Assembly (NCBI RefSeq): GCF_000517065.1
Contig: NZ_KI912105.1
Coordinates: 299,482 to 336,295, forward strand
DNA from: Alkaliflexus imshenetskii DSM 15055
Lineage (GTDB): Bacteria > Bacteroidota > Bacteroidia > Bacteroidales > Marinilabiliaceae
Direction: 5' to 3'
Length of the DNA: 36,814 nucleotides
A program made the position numbers and the translations under genes. Within the stretch, counting starts at the first letter, position 1. Each line of letters opens with the position of its first letter. The notes below the pieces were generated by a model. The model saw only the letters and a list, made by a program, of their open reading frames with translations, had not been told where the DNA came from and searched no databases. This document shows positions 1 to 7,485 of the stretch, in pieces.

Positions 1-270
1 GTGCGTATCCGTCGGTTCGGCATTTATCATCACACCACAAAACTCCATCTGGATTTGCAATTTGTGCCCGATGAAAAGCCTGACATTGACCAGATGACAG
101 CTAACCAAAAGCCCGAAACGGCTCCAGAGCGCATTTTAAGATTGACAGGATTCGACATAACCAAATGTCCGCATTGCAAAACGGGTCGTCTGATTGTCAT
201 CAGAACCCTGCCCAGGATTCGGTCACCCGCAGGGCATCTGCCTTCTAGGCTTTTTGATAAGTTGCAGTAA
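1..270 (+). CDS. tnpA: IS91-family transposase, C-terminal fragment (cut by window edge)
   Basis: This reading frame matches the last 89 residues of the full transposase at 2634-3818 with two or three differences, for example Asn for Lys in the MTANQK stretch and Arg for Met near the end. It includes the C-terminal CPHC motif. The gene begins outside the window, so the GTG at position 1 is an internal codon. Whether the rest of this copy is intact cannot be seen. Confidence 0.85.
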   Translation: MRIRRFGIYHHTTKLHLDLQFVPDEKPDIDQMTANQKPETAPERILRLTGFDITKCPHCKTGRLIVIRTLPRIRSPAGHLPSRLFDKLQ

Positions 271-560
271 CCAACATTACATTCCCTTTAAAAACTTCAT
301 TCACATGAGGTTCGGCATCGTATTGCCTTGACGGGGAGGGTTAAGCCCAAAAGAAGCTGGTTTTCAACATTTGAAACACAAAGACCACTCATCTCTTTAA
401 CCGAAAAGGTTAAAAACAGCACGAACGCAGCATAGGCGTTCTTGCCAAAAACATCAAAAACCAACAAAAAGTCCATAGCTGCCAGTTGTAGTCCAGACGG
501 GATGTCGTTCAACCTGGAATAATCGCTGGGTCGTGCCGACCGCTCATATTCCTATATATT
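1..560 (+). mobile_element. IS91-like element, copy 1 (right part only)
   Basis: The first 560 bases repeat positions 3549-4105 with only a scatter of substitutions and 1-base indels, so the window opens inside a second copy of the element at 1710-4105. It holds the last 90 codons of the transposase and about 290 noncoding bases. Near the right end is a GGTCG-TGC-CGACC hairpin (529-541), followed by a short AT-rich tail ending TATATATT. A subterminal hairpin is typical of the 3' end of IS91-family elements, which move by rolling-circle replication. The right end directly abuts the 3' boundary of the HEPN cassette. Confidence 0.85.
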
Positions 561-1526
561 GTGCATAGTTTTTTCTTTAATCTCGTACTTTTTCAACTAA
601 AGACATATTAATAGATGTCAATAATTGGTCAGTAAAAACTTCTAACATTTGTAATCTTGCTGTTCCAATCTTTAATTCCTTTCCTTCTTCAAACCCAAAC
701 CCTAAAGAATAAGGTTCTGTACAAAAGTCAGCTAGTTCTTTTGTTACTTTCTTTACTCCATGAACAATAGAATTCCTTACTATAGATATACCTCTAATAC
801 TTTCAGCCCATGTTTCTGGAGTAGACAAGGTGTAACTCTTAGGTTTCTTTATACCTGTTTCTTTACAGTATGATAAAAAGACTTTGCCTAAATTATCATA
901 TAGTTTATTTCTCTGCCAGTTATCTAATCTTTCTTCAAAAGCTTCTTGCCATTTCTGTCTAGATTCGACGCTAATATTAGCTTCATTTCGTAGTTTCCTT
1001 AAGTGTCTAAATTCTGGTCCTTTAATCAAATTTTCAGGATTGTACTTCCAATAAATTCGATAAAAGTCAAATACAAATTCTTCAAGGCAATTATATAAAT
1101 CCGTAAAACCATAAGTGCATATCATTGGGACTGCATCTAAATGAACCTTTGCGGATTTCTCTGCATCCCATTGTGCAATAGTGACTAATTCCCCACCATT
1201 ATTTCCTTTTCTTAACGATTGAATATTAAAGGCAAAAGAAGCATCATCTTTTTTTGTCGCATACTTTTCATTTGCGACATAGAGTCCATTTATAGAAATT
1301 GCCCATTTAATATAAGCACTTCTAAAAATACCTCTCCATTCTCCAATTCTTCGAGTGGTTTCTTCTATCCATTGTTCATCTTCACAAGTTGCTTGTATAA
1401 TAACATTGTTAAATCCTATGCTCTTAGCAATAAAGGGGTCTGAGAGAATAAATTCATGGTGGCCTATTAAATTTTCTCTTTTCATTTATGTTTTAGTTTA
1501 AGCTAAGTTTGTAAAATTATGCACAA
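559..1526 (-). mobile_element. Integron gene cassette carrying a HEPN-motif protein
   Basis: The cassette is bounded by TTGTGCATA (559-567) and its reverse complement TATGCACAA (1518-1526). In integrons the first bases of a cassette (the TTRRRY part of R') are complementary to the R'' box at its own 3' end, because both come from one attC in the circular form. That is what is seen here. The upstream side follows attC site A. On the downstream side the rest of the cassette's own attC is missing, replaced exactly at the crossover position by the right end of IS91-like copy 1. Confidence 0.75.
577..1485 (-). CDS. HEPN-motif protein, cassette-borne
   Basis: A 302-residue soluble protein without signal peptide or membrane segments. 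The only recognisable motif is RNSIVH at residues 237-242, in an Ile/Val-rich helix. This is the R-x4-H signature of HEPN ribonucleases, which occur widely in toxin-antitoxin, abortive-infection and other defence systems. The N-terminal half (a segment with Trp and Arg around residues 39-62, and a mixed alpha/beta part up to about residue 125) matches no family I recognise. It is the only gene of its cassette. It begins about 30 bases after the crossover point and stops 16 bases before the IS91-like end, so the coding region itself is complete. No partner antitoxin lies beside it. The HEPN call rests on the motif plus helical context, so RNase activity is inference. Confidence 0.7.
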   Translation of the reverse strand: MKRENLIGHHEFILSDPFIAKSIGFNNVIIQATCEDEQWIEETTRRIGEWRGIFRSAYIKWAISINGLYVANEKYATKKDDASFAFNIQSLRKGNNGGELVTIAQWDAEKSAKVHLDAVPMICTYGFTDLYNCLEEFVFDFYRIYWKYNPENLIKGPEFRHLRKLRNEANISVESRQKWQEAFEERLDNWQRNKLYDNLGKVFLSYCKETGIKKPKSYTLSTPETWAESIRGISIVRNSIVHGVKKVTKELADFCTEPYSLGFGFEEGKELKIGTARLQMLEVFTDQLLTSINMSLVEKVRD

Positions 1527-1652
1527 CGGATACATGTATAAAACGTTGGGAATTGCGGGCTTCGTCCCTGTCTGCCGTTGCAAAAGCTGATGCGGGGCAG
1601 AATACTTCACGTAAACACTTAACCCCCCAATGTTTTATATATGATGTTGAAC
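1521..1652 (-). other. attC-like recombination site A
   Basis: A 132-bp imperfect inverted repeat. On the minus strand it runs from R'' GTTCAAC (1646-1652) through an L''-like segment containing TATATAAAACATTGGG to an L'-like segment with CCCAACGTTTTATA and R' GTTGTGC (1521-1527). The arms pair with each other, and the same layout and length recur at sites B and C. It separates the truncated upstream cassette from the HEPN cassette. R' begins the HEPN cassette and is complementary to that cassette's own 3' end. Confidence 0.75.
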
Positions 1653-1709
1653 TAAATCCCTCCGGGATAGCCTCTTTCAAAAATAGCATTAATCTTTTTA
1701 GATGCAAGC
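1652..1709 (-). pseudogene. 3' remnant of a cassette gene cut off by the IS91-like element
   Basis: Reading on the minus strand from the left end of IS91-like copy 2, an open frame encodes about 18 residues ending ASKKINAIFERGYPGGI. Its TAG stop overlaps the first bases of the R'' box of attC site A, as cassette genes often do. The rest of the gene and the upstream boundary of the cassette are gone. I do not recognise the protein from this tail. Confidence 0.5.
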
Positions 1710-1713
1710 CGTT

Positions 1714-1749
1714 ATAACTGCATTACTCACTTTTAAATTATGCAGTTAT
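1714..1749. repeat. Terminal palindrome at the left end of the IS91-like element
   Basis: ATAACTGCAT (1714-1723) and ATGCAGTTAT (1740-1749) are perfect 10-bp inverted repeats around a 16-base loop. The second arm includes the first two bases of the recombinase start codon, so the structure could also affect its translation. Confidence 0.7.
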
Positions 1750-2662
1750 GAGAAAGAAAACAACCTTAACGATTGTAGAGCACGCCTTCGTTCTGGTTCC
1801 GGAGTTTAAGGCCAGGGCTTTAAAGATGGAGCATCAGGTGGTACTTCGTGGACAGAGTCAGAGCACTCTGAATAATTACATTCTGCGCATAGCGCTGTTT
1901 GTTATCCATTTTAAACAACTGCCCGAAGACGTCACCGAAGATGAAATCAACGAGTATCTGGTGGCTTTGGCACGCGATGTCAAGGCTCCTTCGCGGAGCA
2001 GTTTCAAGCACATGGTTTATGGCCTAAGGTATTACTACCGTTTGCTGGGCATGAACAAAAAGGCCATTGCTTTGCCTTCATTAAAGCAAGAGAGCAAGTT
2101 GCCGGTTGTGCTGAACCGCCAGGAGCTAAAGATGCTGTTTTCGGCACCTACGCTGCTTAAGCACCGAATTATCCTTACGCTGATCTATTCTGCCGGATTA
2201 CGGGGGCAAGAGGTCATCAACCTTAAGATATCCGATATTGACTTTGAGCGCATGGTCATCCACATCCGCCAGAGCAAATACAAGAAAGATCGGATTGTGC
2301 CTTTGTCCGCCATAATGGTCATCGGGCTCAAGAAATATCTCAGAGCCGAGAATCCGCATGTTTGGCTATTCAATGGCAAAGAGGCTGATGGTCGCTACAG
2401 CGTCAAAGGATTATCCTGGGTTATGCGGGAAAGCCTTAAAAAAACCACCATCTCTAAAAACGTGAACCTTCACTCCTTACGCCACACGTATGCAACCCAT
2501 TTATTGGAGCAGGGCTTAAACATTGTAACCTTACAGGAGCTTTTGGGTCATGCCGACATCACAACAACCATGATTTATCTTCACACAGCCCAGTGTCAGC
2601 ATATCACTCCTCACAGCCCCTTAGACACACTCTATGGAAAAGCCATACAAAAGCAAGCATGA
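1748..2662 (+). CDS. Tyrosine recombinase of the IS91-like element
   Basis: A 304-residue XerC/D-type recombinase. The N-terminal part (about residues 25-105) is the SAM-like core-binding domain. The catalytic part has the first Arg in AGLRGQEV (about residue 151), the LHSLRHTYATHL box (His-x-x-Arg), the LLGHADITTT box and the nucleophile Tyr in MIYLH. The last boxes read much like those of integron integrases. However, the extra helix-containing insert that IntI proteins have just before the HxxR box is not apparent, so I call it an element-borne recombinase and not IntI. Its 3' end overlaps the transposase start by 29 bases, which fits co-translation. In the IS91 family the role of this gene is not well defined. 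Confidence 0.85.
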   Translation: MRKKTTLTIVEHAFVLVPEFKARALKMEHQVVLRGQSQSTLNNYILRIALFVIHFKQLPEDVTEDEINEYLVALARDVKAPSRSSFKHMVYGLRYYYRLLGMNKKAIALPSLKQESKLPVVLNRQELKMLFSAPTLLKHRIILTLIYSAGLRGQEVINLKISDIDFERMVIHIRQSKYKKDRIVPLSAIMVIGLKKYLRAENPHVWLFNGKEADGRYSVKGLSWVMRESLKKTTISKNVNLHSLRHTYATHLLEQGLNIVTLQELLGHADITTTMIYLHTAQCQHITPHSPLDTLYGKAIQKQA

Positions 2663-3818
2663 ACTGGCTGATGTTGTTTGCCAATTTGGAGGAAGTTTGT
2701 TGCAGAGCGGGGAGTTATCGCCCAAGCAGATCAAAGTCTTTCACAACCTTGTGCAGTGCCGTACGGCCGCTTTGGGTGGACATGAGCAGGTGTGTGATGA
2801 TTGCGGAGTCATACACTACCGTTACAACAGCTGTCGCGACCGACATTGCCCCAAGTGTCAGGGAACCAAACAGGCGCTCTGGATTGAAAAGCTGATTAAA
2901 TCAACACTTGCAGTCAAACACTACCATCTCATTTTCACCGTGCCTCATGAGCTCAACCAGATTTATCTTTGGGACAGGAGACTTTATTGCAATATTTTGT
3001 TCCACGCCACCAGAGGTATACTGCACAGCTTTGGGTACACGCATTACGGTTGTGAAACCGGAGCCGTTGCGGTGTTACACACTTGGGGGCAGAACCTTTC
3101 ATTGCATCCGCACTTGCACTGCATTGTTCCGGCAGCAGGATACTCGTTGTCGGGAAAATGGCGCCACATCGGCAAATATGAAAATTATCTCTATCCGGTG
3201 CACCAGTTGAGTGCTGCCTTTAAAGGTAAATTTCTGGACAGCATAAAAAGAGAACTGCGAAAACTATCTGCAATGGATGGCTTCAAAGTCTGCATTGAAG
3301 CGGCTCATCAAAAAAAGTGGGTCGTCTATTGCGAACCCTCAATGGCTGGCGCCGAACATGTCATCAGGTATCTGGGGCAATACACCCATCGCATTGCCAT
3401 CAGCAACCAGCGGATATTGAATGTTGACTCAACAAACGTCACTTTCGTAGCTAAAGACTACCGCGACCGCGCACAAATAAAACCGGTATCCCTGAAAGGA
3501 GAAGAGTTTCTGCGTCGATTCTCTTTGCATGTTATGCCAGATGGTTACGTGCGTATCCGTCGGTTCGGCATTTATCATCACACCACAAAACTCCATCTGG
3601 ATTTGCAATTTGTGCCCGATGAAAAGCCTGACATTGACCAGATGACAGCTAAACAAAAGCCCGAAACGGCTCCAGAGCGCATTTTAAGATTGACAGGATT
3701 TGACATAACCAAATGTCCGCATTGCAAAACGGGTCGTCTGATTGTCATCAGAACCCTGCCCAGGATTCGGTCACCCGCAGGGCATCTGCCTTCTATGCTT
3801 TTTGATAAGTTGCAGTAA
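2634..3818 (+). CDS. tnpA: IS91-family HUH (Y2) rolling-circle transposase
   Basis: A 394-residue transposase. Around residues 54-75 is an N-terminal zinc finger (CDDCG, then CRDRHCPKC). The metal-binding HUH motif lies in LHPHLHCIV in the middle of the protein. The YLGQYTHRIAI segment supplies two tyrosines spaced Y-x3-Y, the Y2 arrangement that nicks DNA and stays covalently bound during one-strand transfer. A second cysteine pair (CPHC) sits near the C-terminus. The length is normal for the family. About 290 noncoding bases follow before the element's right end. It is the likely source of both copies in this window. Confidence 0.92.
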   Translation: MEKPYKSKHELADVVCQFGGSLLQSGELSPKQIKVFHNLVQCRTAALGGHEQVCDDCGVIHYRYNSCRDRHCPKCQGTKQALWIEKLIKSTLAVKHYHLIFTVPHELNQIYLWDRRLYCNILFHATRGILHSFGYTHYGCETGAVAVLHTWGQNLSLHPHLHCIVPAAGYSLSGKWRHIGKYENYLYPVHQLSAAFKGKFLDSIKRELRKLSAMDGFKVCIEAAHQKKWVVYCEPSMAGAEHVIRYLGQYTHRIAISNQRILNVDSTNVTFVAKDYRDRAQIKPVSLKGEEFLRRFSLHVMPDGYVRIRRFGIYHHTTKLHLDLQFVPDEKPDIDQMTAKQKPETAPERILRLTGFDITKCPHCKTGRLIVIRTLPRIRSPAGHLPSMLFDKLQ

Positions 3819-4116
3819 CCAACATTACATTCCCTTTAAAACTTCATTCACATGAGGTTCGGCATCGTATTGCCTTGACGGTGGGTTTTAAGCCCAAAAG
3901 AAGCTGGTTTTCAACATTTGAAACACAAAGACCACTCTTCTCTTAAACCGATAAGGTTAAAAACAGCACGAACGCAGCATAGGCGTTCTTGCCAAAACAT
4001 CAAAACCAACAAAAAGCCCATAGCTGCCAGTTGTAGTCCAGACGGGATGTCGTTCAACCTGGAATAATCGCTGGGTCGTGCCGACCGCTCATATTCCTAT
4101 ATATTATGGGCTGGCA

Positions 4117-4668
4117 TTATTGTCTTCCTAATATTGGATTAATTTCATTCCTAAAGTATTTTTCGACCTGAGGTACTATTAAATCATAGTTTTTTACATC
4201 TACTTTTATCGAACTTATCCTAAACTCGTAACCATGAATATTTTTACGTTCCCTAAGTTTTAAAGCACCAGTCGGCTTATTCATTTCTTTATAAACATGC
4301 ATCTTTATTCTATCTGAAATGTTTTTTGCTCTACCGAGATAAATAGGAAACCATGTTTTATATTCAGAATGTTTTCTAACTCTTGAGATTCTTGAATTTG
4401 GAACAAAATTGGCGATATATTTATCATCCTCCCACTTTGTAAGAAAATCCGACATCCAATCTTGTATTGATGTGAATGATGGAATAGTCTTTATCTCTAC
4501 TAAATAAACGCCTGAATATTGCAATGATGACAATAGATTTAAGTCGAAGTCATAACCTAAGGTAAATACAAAGTTTTCTACAAATTTTAGTTTTGAAATC
4601 TGCTCTTCTAAAAGAACTAATTGCTCCGTTAAAATCTCATCAATAGTTTCTATGCTATCTGCTGGCAT
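4117..4668 (-). CDS. GIY-YIG nuclease domain protein
   Basis: A 183-residue protein. Residues 1-50 are charged and helical. The GIY-YIG-like core starts with GVYLVEI (residues 53-59, the GIY strand) and continues with FPIYLGRAKNISDRIKMH (107-124), in which YLG replaces YIG and is followed by the expected Arg and His residues. A Glu in the C-terminal helix (VEKYFRNEINPILG) could be the metal ligand, and the Asn-Pro near the end is also usual in the family. There is a 40-50-residue insert between the two halves of the core. The gene starts 13 bases after the DUF559/Vsr-like gene, so the two are co-transcribed. Together they look like a two-nuclease module. The target is unknown, and a restriction or anti-phage role is inference. 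Confidence 0.75.
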   Translation of the reverse strand: MPADSIETIDEILTEQLVLLEEQISKLKFVENFVFTLGYDFDLNLLSSLQYSGVYLVEIKTIPSFTSIQDWMSDFLTKWEDDKYIANFVPNSRISRVRKHSEYKTWFPIYLGRAKNISDRIKMHVYKEMNKPTGALKLRERKNIHGYEFRISSIKVDVKNYDLIVPQVEKYFRNEINPILGRQ

Positions 4669-4681
4669 TTTTTGAATATTA

Positions 4682-5278
4682 TTAGTCTAATTTATTATAC
4701 TCTTCTTCTAAAAAATCAATTCCACTTTTAAAAGTATCATCTTGTGCTTTTAAGGCATCAATGTTTGTCTGATATTGCTCTGGAAATTTCTTGAATTCCT
4801 TAGCCATTCGTTGAATACCTGCTGGGCATAAATACGCAGGTGTATTTCGTCCTTTAATCCCTAATGATGGAACAACCCCGTCAAACAAATCCTCTGAAAC
4901 TTTAACACCAAATAATGTTTCAACTGCTTTGTTTGTCAATTGAATAAAATAAGGAATCCTAACGACCTTATAGCCAAATCCCATATACAAATCAGTATTT
5001 TTTAAATCCTTTTCTATTATATCAGGATTTGTATAATGTGGAAGTCCATCAAATTCAATAATTAGTTTCAAATTTTCACTCCTGTAGTCAGGACGACTTC
5101 TATACGTTACTCCATTAATATTTCCTAATGTTTTATCATGTATCCAGTCATTTATATGTGGGTAAATTACTTTTAAATAATCTTCAAGTCCAGTTCTATG
5201 AAGTCCAGTATCCTTATCAATGCCAGCATTTTCTGCCATTGCTTTTGTCTCTCTCAAAAATCCCCATTTCTTATTCAT
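4682..5278 (-). CDS. DUF559/Vsr-like endonuclease-fold protein
   Basis: A 198-residue protein. The middle carries the pattern of the DUF559/Vsr branch of the PD-(D/E)XK fold: RPDY at residues 62-65, IIEFDGLPHY at 73-82, a spaced DLKNTDLY helix, then GYKVVRIPY at 102-110. Vsr nicks at T:G mismatches, while DUF559 proteins are mostly uncharacterised and often sit in restriction or defence loci. The N-terminal 50 residues and the C-terminal 80 (with a short Cys-containing NTPAYLCPAG stretch) are not recognised. It is the first gene of its cassette, starting about 70 bases after the crossover. There is no methyltransferase in the cassette, which argues against a simple restriction-modification pair. 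Confidence 0.7.
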   Translation of the reverse strand: MNKKWGFLRETKAMAENAGIDKDTGLHRTGLEDYLKVIYPHINDWIHDKTLGNINGVTYRSRPDYRSENLKLIIEFDGLPHYTNPDIIEKDLKNTDLYMGFGYKVVRIPYFIQLTNKAVETLFGVKVSEDLFDGVVPSLGIKGRNTPAYLCPAGIQRMAKEFKKFPEQYQTNIDALKAQDDTFKSGIDFLEEEYNKLD

Positions 5279-5341
5279 AGTATTTATCGCTACTTGTCAA
5301 TGGTTAATGTCATATGTTGCAGTTGTCTCGTTTTTGCTTGC

Positions 5342-5472
5342 CCATAACGGTCACGTATATGAAACGTTTGGCATTTCGAAGCACTTTCCTGTCAAGTTAC
5401 AAGAGTTTTTGATACAGGCTGAAATGCCATATAACCCACTGACTGCCAAATGTTTTATATACGATGTTGTAT
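5342..5472 (-). other. attC-like recombination site B
   Basis: A 131-bp imperfect inverted repeat. On the minus strand it runs from R'' ATACAAC (5466-5472) through TATATAAAACATTTGGCA to TGCCAAACGTTTCATATAC and R' GTTATGG (5342-5348). The two inner arms pair almost perfectly (AACGTTTGGCA against TGCCAAATGTT). The R'' side matches the 5' boundary of the restriction-modification cassette 6.2 kb away, and the R' side opens the two-nuclease cassette. Confidence 0.8.
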
Positions 5473-5474
5473 GC

Positions 5475-5722
5475 TGGTGTTTATTCATTTATAACTATTA
5501 ATCAATTAATTAACGCTAAAGTAATCACTTTTTCAAAACCCACCAAACTGTATAAGAATCACAAATTTATTTTGTTTTTATGAGCGTCGGCAATCCTAAT
5601 GCCCTGTGGGCAAATAGGGTCGGCTTTGGAAGCTCTTTGACAAAGCTTTGATTTGAGATTTGGCTCGTGGGGCTTTGGCAATGTGCTTACAAATAAGGCT
5701 GGCTTTTGTTGATAAATAGCTA
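5475..5722. other. Noncoding 3' part of the restriction-modification cassette
   Basis: The stretch between attC site B and the methyltransferase promoter has stops in all frames, apart from short low-quality frames. I see some GC-rich short repeats (GGCTTTGG and GGCTGGC-like words around 5620-5705) but no RNA gene or terminator I can name. Confidence 0.4.
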
Positions 5723-5768
5723 TTGCTTTTATTGATGATTATAAGTATCTTTGCTTTGTTGATGATTA
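5723..5768 (+). promoter_or_regulatory. Methyltransferase promoter with duplicated operator-like repeat
   Basis: TTG at 5723-5725, a 20-base spacer and TATCTTTG at 5746-5753 fit the Bacteroidota primary-sigma promoter (TTG, then TAnnTTTG), with the ATG 22 bases downstream. The 11-mer TTGATGATTAT occurs twice, at 5732-5742 inside the spacer and at 5758-5768 between the start site and the ATG. A related GATGATTATAA lies upstream of the controller gene (8860-8870). These are candidate binding sites for the controller protein, placed where binding would repress the methyltransferase. Confidence 0.6.
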
Positions 5769-5775
5769 TTAAATT

Positions 5776-7485
5776 ATGAAAAAAGAAATTGACCATATTA
5801 AGCAGACTGGAGCAACCTTTACGCCAAAAGAACTAGCTCAATTCTTAGCTCAGAAGCTTTATTATTATCAAAGCGGAGACAATCTAAAAGTACTTGACCC
5901 TGCTTGTGGAGACGGAGCTTTATTAATGGCAATGGCTGAAGTTATGCAAAAAAATAATCGAAGTTTTGAATTACATGGTTATGATTCCAATAATGAATAT
6001 CTATCAATAGGCAAAGAAAACTTATTAATAAATAATCATATCAAAAATGCTAACCTAACTTTAGCTAATTTTCTTGAAGTTGTTGATTTAAAGAAAAAAC
6101 AACTATCATTATTTGACAATGATTCTAGTTCTGTTAACGAATTTGCCGATTTAATAATAGCCAATCCACCTTATGTGCGTACACAAATATTAGGAGCAGA
6201 CCAATCTCAATTACTATCAAAGAAATTCGGTTTGAAAGGGAGAGTTGATTTATACTATCCCTTTCTGATTGCCATGACACATGCTTTAAAAGAAAATGGT
6301 TTAATCGGTGTGATAACTTCAAATCGTTATTTATCAACCAAAAGTGGTGAAAGTGTACGCAAATTTTTGACTGACAACTATGAGGTTTTAGAAGTTATTG
6401 ACCTTGGTGACACAAAACTCTTTGATGCAGCTGTTTTGCCTGCAATTTTTATTGGGCGTAAAAAATCTAATGTAACTAATACCACGTCAAAGTTTTATAA
6501 AATATATGAAGAATTGAATGGATATGAAGGGGAATTAATTCCAGAAAACTCTGTCTTTGATGTTTTAAATTCTGAAAATGATGGTTTTTTTAGTGTAGGT
6601 GAAAAACGATTAAAAAAATCATCTGGCATTTTGAAGTTTAGTAAAACAAAAGAAAATACATGGACAATGCTTTCAAAGAAAGAAGGCTTGTGGGTTTCTG
6701 AGATTGAAAGCAATTCTAAAACTTTTATTAAAGACCATTTTAAAGTCCGTGTTGGCATAAAAACAACTGCTGACAAAGTATTTATAAGTGACAAATGGGC
6801 TGATTTAAATGGAACTAAACCCGAAGATGAATTATTAAAGGAGTTAATTTCTCAAGAAAATATAAAGCCTTGGGGGGCATGTGATAAGAAAAAACTAAAA
6901 GTGCTTTATCCTCATTATTCAAAAGATGGAAAGAAATATACAATCAACCTTGAAAAGTACCCAAAAGCTAAAGCTTATTTACTTAGTCACGAAGAAAAAC
7001 TAAAAAGTCGTAAATATTTAATTGATGCAGGTAGAAACTGGTTTGAAATTTGGGTGCCCCAGAATCCATCTTTTTGGAATTTACCAAAAATAGTTTTTCC
7101 TGACATTAGTACTGGACCGAGATTTTACTACGACAATACTGGTAAAATTGTAAATGGTAATTGTTATTGGATTGTTGCAGAGAAAGAAGCGGATAACAAT
7201 ATATTATTACTAATCCAAGGAATAGCAAATTCGAAGCTAATGACAAAGTATCACGACCTAGTTTTTAATAATAAGCTTTATTCTGGACGTAGGCGCTATT
7301 TTTCACAATATGTTGAAAATTATCCACTACCTGACATTGATACAATTGAATCCAGAGAGGTTATTAATACCGTTAAGCAAATTAATGGAACGAATGAAGA
7401 AAAAATAATTTCCAAGTTGACAAAAGTTTTAGAAAATCAAGTAGCAAAAGCTTATAATGTTTCGACAGTTATTAATCTGGATTAA
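5776..7485 (+). CDS. Type II N6-adenine DNA methyltransferase (TaqI/Eco57I-like)
   Basis: A 569-residue methyltransferase. The S-adenosylmethionine-binding motif I is LDPACGDG at about residues 40-47. The catalytic motif IV is NPPY at about 130-133, followed by a VRTQ segment typical of gamma-class adenine methyltransferases. The catalytic core ends near residue 230, and the remaining 340 residues resemble the TaqI-like target-recognition domain, with a conserved-looking W-x-N-x-PKIVFPDIS region around 435-450. It should protect host DNA from the endonuclease encoded convergently: the two genes overlap tail to tail by 14 bases (7472-7485). The recognition sequence cannot be read from the protein. 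Confidence 0.9.
   Translation: MKKEIDHIKQTGATFTPKELAQFLAQKLYYYQSGDNLKVLDPACGDGALLMAMAEVMQKNNRSFELHGYDSNNEYLSIGKENLLINNHIKNANLTLANFLEVVDLKKKQLSLFDNDSSSVNEFADLIIANPPYVRTQILGADQSQLLSKKFGLKGRVDLYYPFLIAMTHALKENGLIGVITSNRYLSTKSGESVRKFLTDNYEVLEVIDLGDTKLFDAAVLPAIFIGRKKSNVTNTTSKFYKIYEELNGYEGELIPENSVFDVLNSENDGFFSVGEKRLKKSSGILKFSKTKENTWTMLSKKEGLWVSEIESNSKTFIKDHFKVRVGIKTTADKVFISDKWADLNGTKPEDELLKELISQENIKPWGACDKKKLKVLYPHYSKDGKKYTINLEKYPKAKAYLLSHEEKLKSRKYLIDAGRNWFEIWVPQNPSFWNLPKIVFPDISTGPRFYYDNTGKIVNGNCYWIVAEKEADNNILLLIQGIANSKLMTKYHDLVFNNKLYSGRRRYFSQYVENYPLPDIDTIESREVINTVKQINGTNEEKIISKLTKVLENQVAKAYNVSTVINLD

Larger units (their letters stand above)
1710..4105 (+). mobile_element. IS91-like element with tyrosine recombinase gene, copy 2
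   Basis: A complete-looking element of about 2.4 kb with two overlapping genes, a tyrosine recombinase and an HUH (Y2) transposase. The left end is set by a perfect 10-bp inverted repeat at 1714-1749, so the exact base is uncertain by a few positions. The right end is well fixed by comparison with copy 1: both share the GGTCG-TGC-CGACC hairpin (4074-4086 here) and the tail ending TATATATT at 4105, and diverge immediately after it. Members of the IS91 family that carry a recombinase gene upstream of the transposase are known. The element separates two cassettes, and its left flank is not the partner half of its right flank, so DNA was lost or rearranged. Confidence 0.85.
4104..5347 (-). mobile_element. 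Integron gene cassette carrying a DUF559/Vsr-like and a GIY-YIG nuclease
   Basis: The cassette is bounded by TTATGGGC (4104-4111) and the reverse complement GCCCATAA (5340-5347), again its own R'' and R' sequences. The upstream boundary is the crossover point of attC site B. Downstream, the attC body is replaced at the crossover position by the right end of IS91-like copy 2. The two genes inside fill nearly all of its 1.2 kb. Confidence 0.75.

Noticed and set aside
1498..1707. Minus-strand 69-residue frame covering attC site A
   Set aside because: It runs through the hairpin arms and in a different frame from the cassette-gene tail; the tail frame fits cassette logic better.
1748..2662. The tyrosine recombinase as the integron integrase of the array
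   Set aside because: It lies inside the IS91-like element, overlaps its transposase gene, and lacks a visible IntI-specific insert before the HxxR box.
1..4105. The two IS91-like copies as a composite transposon like those of DDE elements
   Set aside because: IS91-family elements move by one-ended rolling-circle transfer and leave no target duplication, so a two-IS composite model does not apply; joint mobilisation remains possible.
5596..5796. Minus-strand 66-residue frame upstream of the methyltransferase
   Set aside because: Low-complexity Ile/Lys-rich translation of the promoter region with no recognisable domain.
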